Source: Prochilodus magdalenae
Taxonomy: Eukaryota > Chordata > Actinopteri > Characiformes > Prochilodontidae
Assembly: GCA_024036415.1 (NCBI GenBank)
Contig: JAMWET010003602.1
Coordinates: 124,001-188,000 of the forward strand
Direction of reading: 5' to 3'
DNA length: 64,000 bases
Shown here: piece after piece, positions 11,635-19,830 of the stretch
Position numbering within the stretch: the first letter of the stretch is position 1
How the letters are laid out: the number at the start of each line of letters is the position of its first letter
Translations under genes and position numbers: made by a program
Notes under the pieces: generated by a model
What the model saw: the letters and a program-made list of their open reading frames with translations, nothing else
What the model was told of the DNA's origin: nothing
Database searches by the model: none

Positions 11635-12000
11635 ATTTCAATTACCACCTCACAGCATTACCGGCCCTAGAAAAGGGAAGTGTTTTAAATCCGAGAGCTC
11701 ATTGCCACTACCGTTTCTGAATGTGTAATATAACGTGGGGGGAGGCAGCAGGGTTATTAGAGACAGTACAGCCTATTCTTTATGCCCTTGATGGTCTGTC
11801 TTGTTATCTCACTTGGAAAAGAAGGAATTAAAGCTTATAGCTGCCATAGCCCTTTTCCCTTTTAATTCCAGTCCTCACTTAAAGGCCACATCACAGTATA
11901 TTTTACCCCTTTGTGTAGGCATGAAGTCCTTCACTGGGATATAGTGAGGCAGAGCCAACCACAAGAGCCTGAGAGGATATAAACTAAAGGAGCATCGTGG
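11635..12000. promoter_or_regulatory. Candidate conserved non-coding block
   Basis: Complex sequence of balanced composition without simple repeats, with several A/T-rich homeodomain-type cores (CAATTACC, GAATTAAAG, TTTTAATTCC). There is no coding signature on either strand. The proposal of a regulatory element rests only on its look against repeat-rich surroundings. Confidence 0.2.
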
Positions 12001-12362
12001 ATGGCAGTATGTGAACATCATGTTTTCTAGTATGAGCTTGAACTGTGTGCAGTAAGGTTCATTTCAGGCATTAAAAGGCATTGGCCAAAATGGACCCGAA
12101 ATACAAATGGTATGAAGAGTCAAAAGAAATGGCAGGTGACATCAGTAATGATCTACTGGCGCATAGGCCCTGGGGATAGCCAGATTATAATTATGAATGT
12201 TTTGCATGCATAATGATAAGTAATAAGAAAATACTTTTATTTATTTATCTTTTATTTTTTTCCCCATCCATGTCCAAAGAAAACACGTATCTCTATTTGG
12301 ACACAGCAGTTGCTGTTTACACTGTGTGAACATTTCATAATGAATGGGCCAATGACAATATG

Positions 12363-12870
12363 TACTCACCATCAAAAGAATAGCTGCACCCAGAAGGGAG
12401 TGGGGGATTGCAGTGCTATCGGGAAGGAAGATAAAGGTTACCAGGAACAAAAACATGATGATACATTTAGATACATTTATGGTCAATATTTATTGAGCTG
12501 CACATACAGAAGTAGTGTCTCTCACTATGGCACCGGGCCTCACATGCCAGATGTCTAGGCATGGCGCTATAGTGGTTTCTAATGGTGTCCTGTGATAATC
12601 CATCCCATGCAGTTTGAAGGATCTCACACAGTTCCTGCAGATTTTGTGGTAGGGGTGGAGTGACACTTGTGCAAGGCGTGAAAACAAACTATTGATCTTG
12701 TTTTCCTCGTTATCTTAAAAAATAGTGGGATTCATCACTGAAGATGATCTGCTGCAGATGATGTGTAGCAGTTCAAGGGCTTCTCACTAAGATAAGGAAG
12801 TGCATTTGCAAACCAACCCAAGATGCTGCTGAGGTTCTCAGACCAATGGGTCGTACACCCCATAGTCCAT
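12363..12870 (-). mobile_element. Tc1-like element, 'family A' copy 1 (transposase on minus strand)
   Basis: Starts after a TA with a terminal-repeat sequence (ATCAAAAGAATAGCTGCACC, then CAGAAGG) shared by at least eight other places in this window. Minus-strand remnants correspond to the C-terminal part of a Tc1-type transposase, which reads GLSQDTIxNLY in better copies. The right end is degraded, so the element is truncated or too diverged to delimit. Confidence 0.7.
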
Positions 12871-12919
12871 CACTCGATATATATGTGGGCTCATTTGGAT
12901 TGTGAAAGGCAGACATTTT

Positions 12920-12927
12920 AATTATTA

Positions 12928-12959
<32 letters not shown>

Positions 12960-12960
12960 T
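12920..12960. repeat. (ATT)n microsatellite
   Basis: About twelve ATT units with one GTT interruption. DNA from here to 14 kb holds no supported gene; a short (AT)9 tract lies at 13411-13428. Confidence 0.9.
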
Positions 12961-14073
12961 GAGGACAGCATTGTGTGAAAATGTGTCTTTACATTAATTT
13001 ATGTTTTTACTGTACATTAACTGTATGCTTTCTATTTTTTTTTGTCCTGAACAATCTTGTTCTCAATGACAGTTTTGACTAAAGCTTGAATAAATGAAGA
13101 GTGGTCTCTAACTGATTCTGTCCAGGGGAGGCTATGCTTGTATTGAGGAGGGTCTGGGGTCAAGATCCCCCAGGATTTTTACAGCCCCAAAATGGTCGTC
13201 ATGAACTTTCATAAAAGGTAATGTTTCAACATATGGCCATTAGGTACATGTTTACACTGATCTGTCTTTTTGTTGTCAGTATTCTGCACAGAGCTAATAT
13301 GCCTTAAACACTATATCCATCTATGTACAACAGGTCACACACAGATCAATCAAAGAGCTCGAGATCAGCAACACTATCTCCTTTTCATAGACAAACCACA
13401 GCTGCTGGAAATATATATATATATATATGTAGTATCCACTTCACTTACACATCCTTTCAGACCCATAGCAATAAGCTGTCTTCTTCAAGTCTTTTAAAAG
13501 CTTTGAAAGTCTGTCTCACTGAGCTTGTTGCTTTCATTCATTAAATTTTTTTTCATTTGTCATTTATTGAGTATGAAAGGCTTGAGAACAGATTCAGAAC
13601 AGTACAGAACCATGACTGAAAAACTTTTTTAACATATATAAATGAAATCTCTTGTAAAAGCTTTACCTAATCTGTAGCTAACACCAAATTAAGTGTTTAC
13701 CAACTCTCAGCCTGCTTTAGTCAAAGAAAATGGCAGCGGGTAGCACTGAGGAGCAAAACAACAGCCAACTCAGAGTATAAATGTGGGTATAGTGATTATA
13801 GTGGGGTATGTTTTTACTCAGGAAGTGCCTTGAAAGCTATAATATACAAGTCTGAAGTTTAATAAAAGATTAACTGACTTTAGAGGCTCAGTTTTAGAGT
13901 GAATTGGCAGAGGGTAGCTAACAGCTAGGCTAAATGCATTTCAGCTGAACTGAGCTGCATTAGCAGCAGCTAGCTCTAACAGTGGATACAGCAATAACAG
14001 CTTTGAGGTAAATGTGAGGTAACTGGTCATGTAACTGCATTAGTATACTACACTATAGGTCAGAACATGTTAC
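12961..14073. other. Intergenic, nothing recognised
   Basis: Low-complexity AT-rich DNA with (AT)9 at 13411-13428 and AGCTA/GCTAG-rich text around 13905-13985. Frames at 13270-13497 and 13323-13544 run through the AT tract and are not credible genes. Confidence 0.5.
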
Positions 14074-14150
14074 TGTACTGTATAATATACTATACTATAC
14101 TATACTATACTATACTATGCTATACTATACTATATACTAATGTATACTGT
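14074..14150. repeat. (TATAC)n-like tandem repeat
   Basis: A pentanucleotide TATAC/ACTAT array of about twelve units with small variations. Confidence 0.85.
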
Positions 14151-14394
14151 ACTGGATGGTACTACGACTACTTTAGTATGCAGTATAGCAGTGTACAACT
14201 CAAATACAGCCGTAGTTTGAGTTAAGCTACATGTAATGATTATTTTGGTTACACTGTTGAGATGCTGGAGAAATTAAAGTACACCCCTAATAATAAAGGA
14301 CCAGATACTGTTGGGCTGGTGGACCACCACACTGTAATGGCATGGAAGTGAGTGTGTTCTACAGTGGTCTCTTGCCTCTGATGTGGAGCTAGAG

Positions 14395-14590
14395 GGGTTC
14401 TAATAAAGGTTCCTAAACTGTTCTCAGCTTGGTGTTCTTTTAATGTTATATGATGTTTACATTAGGTTCTCCAAACACTAGGGTTTCCTCATGTATTTAA
14501 CTTAAAGGAATGCCTCCTTAACTACTTCTATCTCCAGAGAAGTTCTTTAGGGTGTAACAAAACTGGTGGTTTTGTTCTATGGATTCAGTC
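14395..14590. repeat. GGTTCT-type dispersed repeat segment
   Basis: Shares the phrase TATATGATGTTTA and neighbouring GGTTCT/GTTCTCC motifs with 16795-16960, in the same orientation. It therefore appears to belong to the AGAACC/GGTTCT family that fills 15.35-16.78 kb. Confidence 0.55.
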
Positions 14591-14640
14591 AACAGAACCC
14601 CTTTTGTTTTGAAGTGGATGGCTGTGATAAATGACCGGCG

Positions 14641-14965
14641 CAATAATGAAAGGCTCTGAGCGACTGTCGTCATCACCGTCATCACCATCACCATCACCAT
14701 CACCGTCTGTCACGGTCAAGCAATCTGACTTCAATAACACTACAACAAAACAAGCATATATATATAAATAAATAAACGGAGCAGTGCGCATGCGCTTGAC
14801 TGAATGCGTGCGCGCTGAAGGAGCGATGGGACGCGAGTGAAGAAGTGGCGAGGATCCCTCTCTGCAAACCGGGTATATCACTTCGCTTTTCTCTCGCATT
14901 ACTCCTCCACAGCCTGTTGATCCAGCAGCCTTCGATGGGCGTGAGCAGGTAGATGGAGCAGTCAG
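14641..14965 (+). promoter_or_regulatory. nrsn1: CpG-rich block, candidate nrsn1 promoter and 5' exon
   Basis: This is the most CpG-dense stretch upstream of nrsn1. It has a TATATATAAATA run at about 14757-14769, then about 25 bases on the palindrome GCGCATGCGC (14786-14795), which is the core of an NRF1 site, then further CpG-rich text with GCGCGC. A possible first-exon donor is GAGCAG/GTAGAT near 14947-14952. The nrsn1 start-codon exon has a splice acceptor just upstream of its ATG, so a non-coding 5' exon must exist upstream and this block is a natural place for it. No transcript evidence is available, and the promoter could serve another transcript. Confidence 0.4.
14669..14703. repeat. 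(CATCAC)n short tandem repeat
   Basis: About five imperfect TCACCA/TCACCG hexamers, just upstream of the CpG-rich block. Confidence 0.8.
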
Positions 14966-15349
14966 GAGAGCAGGACGTGTGCTGGTGTTTGTTGTGGAGC
15001 CTGGGTAGTAGTATTAGGTGCAAGAAGCAGAATTATTGTAGTGAACGTGTGGTAGGCTACATGAAGGCTAACCCTGTGGGAATGTCTACTACTGGGAGTT
15101 GTGTTATGAACGTGGTTTGATGGCTGACGGCGTGTTTAAGCCGTCCACTTTTACCAGTGAGCGTCCAGCAGTCGGTTGGTATTTCAGCACCACAGACAAC
15201 GACTGCCAACGGCCGGAGCTCATTACTGACTCAAACACGCAGCTCTGTAAACACGCGGACGGACAGATCAGCCTATCGCACTTTTCCTCTGAGCATTGAC
15301 TTTTATACACGTCAAATGACGCGCCAAACAAACGCCTAGACCGTCTACA

Positions 15350-16780
15350 CTGTAAACAAAAAGGTTTCTAGGTGGTTCGTGACTTGAACTTGTGGTTCTA
15401 GGCATTGACATTGACCTTGAGTATACCCTTAAAAAAGATGTCTCTTGAAGTGTTGGTTACATGGAATTGCTCTATCTATCATCATTTGCATGGTAACAGG
15501 GTTCTTTGCCTGGTCAAATGGTTCTTTAGATTGATGGAGGATGTGTTAGTGTATGGCTCAATATACAGTAGAACCTATTTGTTACATACTGGTAGTATAA
15601 CAATAGCAGAACCTTTTTGGTGCTAGAACTACTGCATGTACACCATATTCTCCATCAGTCTGATGCTTTCACGATGCAAAGAACCAATTTGTTATCCAAC
15701 AGGTTCCCTAAGTGTTTGTTGTGCTCCATAGAACATTTCTTTAGTAAAGAACCATTGAAGAACCTCTATGGTTCTATATAGCACAACAAATGGCTACAAG
15801 CTTGACATCATAGCAAACAGCAGAACCATAGAACCACTTTCAAAAAGATTTTTTATGGAACCATTTGCTAGCTTAAATGGTTCTTTGATTGGTAAATGGA
15901 TCTTCAGATTAATGGAGGATGTGTTGTATGTGGTTTAATATACAGTAGAACCTATTTGTTACAAGCTGGTATCGTGATTCAACACCAGGATTGTTTTTGG
16001 TGCCATACAGTACTGCTTTGAAGAGCACTTTCATAACTCAAGAACCTTTTGTCACGCAAATGGTCCCTTGAGTGTTCATGGTTCTACATAGAACCATTTT
16101 CTTTGCTAGAGAATTCTTGAAGAGCCATCCTTGTAAGTGTGTAGAACCTCTGGAAAAATGGTTGTATATATAAATGTTTCTTTGCATAATTAAATGGTTC
16201 CTTAATGGTTCTGTAGCTTAATGAAGGATGTTTAATATGGTGTTTTATAGAACTTTTTTGTTACATGCAGATAGTGTTGCAATGGTAGAACCCTCCCTGG
16301 GGCTAATAATAGAACTGCTGAATAGATCTACAGGACATTCTCCATCAATCTGACTAAAGCTTTAGCAATGCAAAGAACCTGTTCATCATGCAGAGGGTTC
16401 CTTGAGTGGTCATGGTTCTACACAGAACCATTTTCATTGCACAAGACCTCTTGAAGAACTCTGGGAACATCTGTTCAAAAAATTTGTTCTGAATAGCACC
16501 AAAAAGGGTAACAAGTTTGACGTAACAACTATTGAACCATTTTTCAACAGGTTCTCTATTTATTACTACAAGCTGGACATTATAACAATAGCAGAAACCC
16601 TTCTGAGGCCTTTTGAGGGTAGAACCATATACAACACATTCTCCATCAATCTGAAGAAAATGTTCACCATGCAGAGGACTAAAAGATTTTTAGAGAACCC
16701 AAAATGGTTCCTCTATGATAACTCACAAAGAACACATTCTGTCATCCTTTACTTTGAATGTAGGTTTTAACAATCTGGAG
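15350..16780. repeat. AGAACC/GGTTCT repeat array, several ~300-430-bp copies
   Basis: At least four diverged copies of one module follow each other. Landmarks are 'GGAGGATGTGTT' near 15537 and 15916 (variant near 16217), 'CAGTAGAACCTATTTGTTAC' near 15566 and 15945, and 'ATTCTCCATCA' near 15647, 16337 and 16639. Each module is studded with GGTTCT and its complement AGAACC, so the array is rich in inverted hexamers. The 122-codon frame at 16402-16770 runs through the last module and has no protein-like conservation. More fragments lie at 17340-17520, 29815-29900 and 35440-35600. Confidence 0.75.
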
Positions 16781-17207
16781 TTCTAAGCCAGAATGTGCAG
16801 TTCTAAGCCTAATCTTTCATTATTATATGATGTTTATGTTCTCCAGATCTTAGAAAGTGTCCTCACACTCTAATATTTAATTAATAGGAATGGTTCTACT
16901 GAAAGGATGATCAGTATCAAATCTTGTCCTATCAAATCATTCCACAGAGCCCTTTTGTCTATGCTCAGGCCTTGCTTATCATTAAGCAGAAGGTCTTGAG
17001 GTTTGAGATGCATTGAATGCAGTGGTCAGTACTGGAGAACAGGGATGTCCTGGGATCCATTCAGCACTGCATTGGTTAATGTGCATCCACACCAAAACAC
17101 CTGATTCAACTAGTCAACTAATACGTCCTACATCAGTCGAATCAGCTGCACTAGGAAAAGAGCCTGAAGAGCAGGAAACAACAAGCATTGCTATAGATGG
17201 TCATAGA

Positions 17208-17210
<3 letters not shown>

Positions 17211-17238
<28 letters not shown>

Positions 17239-17240
17239 TG
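17211..17240. repeat. (GA)n microsatellite
   Basis: About thirteen GA dinucleotides. The flanks (16961-17700) contain only scattered GGTTCT-family fragments. Confidence 0.9.
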
Positions 17241-17709
17241 ACTCATCTGTGGGCGGCCAGTCACCTCTGAAACAGTAACAGCTACAACAGGCACATCCAT
17301 TTCACACTGACATTCAAATACAGAAAAGGTGCCTCAGAAACGGCACTTTGGGTTCCCCAGAGAACCAAAAGCAATTTATGAGTGGAGTAAAGACACAATG
17401 TCAATGTCCTGTACCAATTTAAGGGTTCTTGCATGAACTTTTACTTCTCAAACTTTAAAAACCTTCATGACACTCAGATGGCTCAAACTCTGCAAAGAAC
17501 CACCGAAATACATGGGCTTGAATGCTTTACTACATAGTAACATTCAAAGACTGCATGAGTCACTATTATGAATGAGCAAATCTGCCTAATGGTAAGGCAT
17601 TGATGACTGACCTAGAAAGGACAGAGCTGCATTGTGAATCACTCCCTATTACAGAAATAGTGCACTATGTAGTGTCATTTTGTAGTGTTGTTCCAAATCT
17701 CAACAGTAC

Positions 17710-18290
17710 ATTGCACCCAGTGTGTGATTGCAGTGCTATTGGGAAGGAAGGTTACCAGGAACAATAAATGATGATAAATTTAGATCGATATGAGCAACAT
17801 GTACAGAACTAGTGTCTCTGTATGGCATTGGGCCACCATGTTAGCTAACACAACCTGTTAGTATGTCTCAGTATGGAAGTGTAGTGGTCCTAAACTTGAA
17901 TATTCTCATACAGTTCCTGTGGATTGTGTGGCAGGGGTGGAGGTGGAGCGACACCAGGTCTTCTGGTCACACGTAACAACAAACCGTTAATCTTGAGGCT
18001 GACCACGGTACCTCCACACATGGATAAGTTGGTCATCTGCACCAAGACAAACGTGGGACTCCATGACAGTCTGGCTCGACCACATTGCAGTCTTTGGTGA
18101 TGTTGGCGTGGTGTTAAGGGCAGTCATCATAACGGTCTGTGTGCATGTAGTCCTGTGTCGAGCAGCCGTCTGCCAATGGGGCTATCACTATTAGGATCAC
18201 TCATGGAAGACTTCACTGCTCGCTGAATGTCTGCAATCATAGCTGTTGGGTCAGTCAGGTACAGAGATAAGGCCCGTCCTTGCTAGAATT
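17710..18290 (-). mobile_element. Tc1-like 'family A' copy 2
   Basis: Starts with the family end (GCACCCAG), continues with GATTGCAGTGCTATTGGGAA, and retains inner segments shared with 20.0-20.77 kb and 25.6-26.2 kb. The minus strand would encode the transposase but has many stops. Both outer ends are eroded. Confidence 0.7.
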
Positions 18291-18697
18291 TCCCATGTTT
18301 ACTATAATGAAATGCGGTGATGTTCTACTACTGAAGTAGAAGTTCATTCATGAAATAGCATCGCCAGGATGGTAGTTTGGCTATATTTACAGACGGTGAC
18401 AGTTTGGCACTTTTCCAACACTCCGTACTTGAACAGCGAATAGCAAAACAGTTTTTTTTTTTACAAGAAGCCTCATCAAGAAACCTCACCTACACCAAAC
18501 AGCTGTTAAAAATGTGTATGTATTACTAAGACCAGGCCATAAGAATATCAACCATAATTGCTCTTTTCTATCATTTATGTTCAACTGCCACTGGTTTTCG
18601 CTCTGAGTAACACTACAGATAAAATCCCGATACAGATACGGATTCTAACAGAAAGTCTGATATTAATACTAAATACATTTTCTCTTTTAATATGATG

Positions 18698-18699
<2 letters not shown>
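18291..18699. other. Intergenic, nothing recognised
   Basis: AT-rich unique sequence with one poly(T) stretch near 18451; no frame or repeat can be supported. Confidence 0.5.

Positions 18700-18788
<89 letters not shown>
18700..18788. repeat. (TA)44 microsatellite
   Basis: Uninterrupted TA dinucleotides for about 88 bases, long enough to extrude cruciforms and likely to be length-polymorphic. It lies about 110 bases upstream of the orphan nrsn1-like ORF. Confidence 0.95.
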
Positions 18789-18790
<2 letters not shown>

Positions 18791-18898
18791 GCAAAGTTAC
18801 ATTTACAAGTACACTGTATTTCTAATGAGAGTTAAACCTTATCAAAAATATGGCAGATAAGAAGAAGTGTATCTAATATCGGGCTGGGTGATTTGAAG

Positions 18899-19063
18899 AT
18901 GCCTCGCTGTGTAGGACAGCTGTACTATGTTACATATGATGAGTCTTTTGATAATTTATTAATAAATAGCACATTTGTCACTAAAGCTCCAAGCCCGGCA
19001 ACAGGAGATGGAGCTGTACCTGTCAGTCTCTCTAAAGTGGAGAACCTCCAGCCTACTCCTTAA
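18899..19063 (+). pseudogene. Orphan copy of the nrsn1 C-terminal exon end, in a 54-codon ORF
   Basis: Bases 18977-19063 repeat the last 28 codons and stop of nrsn1 (22342-22428) with 6 differences in the 78 bases I compared. Four of the six are synonymous; the other two are Ala-to-Thr and Ile-to-Leu. The encoded end reads VTKAPSPATGDGAVPVSL and finishes QPTP. The frame stays open upstream to an ATG at 18899, adding 26 residues (MPRCVGQLYYVTYDESF and on) that do not resemble neurensin. Membrane segments and the conserved N-terminus are missing, so it cannot be a working neurensin. The stop is followed within 20 bases by a poly(A) run, which may be chance. Most likely it is a remnant of a tandem duplicate; a retained or re-used exon is possible. 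Confidence 0.7.
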
Positions 19064-19632
19064 ATAACTTATGTTTTGAAAAAAAAAAAACTCAGTTTTT
19101 TGACTATCCCTTTAATTTGTGCACTGGCTGTGTTTGAGTCTTTGGTATTGACCCTAACTTGTCCTATGGTTTTTGGCTTTGTTCTCTCCTCATGTGGTGT
19201 GTATGTCCTGATCCGGTTACTGAGTCTGATTCCCTGTTCACTAAATAAAACCAGCCTTTCTTTAAGCTCTGTTCACGCCAAGGTTAGTCTGTCAAACGTT
19301 AGGCCTTCAGCAGAGCATATGGCAGTTGTGTTTGATTTGTTTATGGGACAGAATATGAATGGATCACACAAATGTATGCTCCTTTATTTTTAAATTAAGG
19401 GTATATCAGAACGTAGTGTCCAAAAAGTCTTTTGGTCATCCCCTAGTCACAAGTGCTGTATAGTGAATGAGTTAAGGAGTGAACCCTTCCGAACACATCA
19501 GATTTTCTTCAGCCTTATTTATAATGATGAACCGCTTGTCAGTATTCAGACTGACACTGTACTGTACATGCTTTTGTGACTGTATCTGACGTTAAGCATG
19601 CTGTGACATGTGGTTTTCTGCAGGTCTAAGAG
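19064..19632 (+). other. Upstream flank and end of nrsn1 5' intron
   Basis: A 105-codon frame (19076-19393) begins inside the poly(A) run and is not recognisable as a protein. The last bases (TTTTCTGCAG ending at 19623) form a good 3' splice site, so 19624-19632 is 5' UTR joined by splicing to an exon further upstream. Confidence 0.5.
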
Positions 19633-19830
19633 ATGGCCTCTTGCTCAGAGGTCTGTGGGTCAGAGCGCCCAGCGCGCATTAAGAGCATGGCAGGCTCTGG
19701 TTGCCATAGTTTCGGAGTTCGTTCATACCTGCATCATTTCTATGAGGAGTGCACCGCTTCCATGTGGGATCAGGAGGATGCTCAGAGTCAGACTGCATCA
19801 CCACAGTGGTGGAGCTCAGGCCTTTGCAAG
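19633..19830 (+). CDS. nrsn1: nrsn1 coding exon 1 (residues 1-66)
   Basis: Encodes the cytosolic N-terminus with the neurensin hallmark and ends SSGLCK just before the first membrane segment, the same boundary as in the mammalian gene. Donor GTAGGA follows at 19831. The exon length is divisible by three. Confidence 0.93.

Noticed and set aside
14518..15023. Overlapping 61-107-codon minus-strand frames in the CpG block
   Set aside because: Met/Val/Asp repeats come from the CATCAC tract; the frames overlap a likely promoter and share no family similarity.
16402..16770. 122-codon plus frame
   Set aside because: Runs through a module of the AGAACC/GGTTCT repeat array; other modules do not preserve the frame.
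19076..19393. 105-codon hydrophobic frame between the orphan exon and nrsn1
   Set aside because: Starts within a poly(A) run, is unlike neurensin or any family I know, and the following nrsn1 acceptor does not join to it in frame by an obvious donor.
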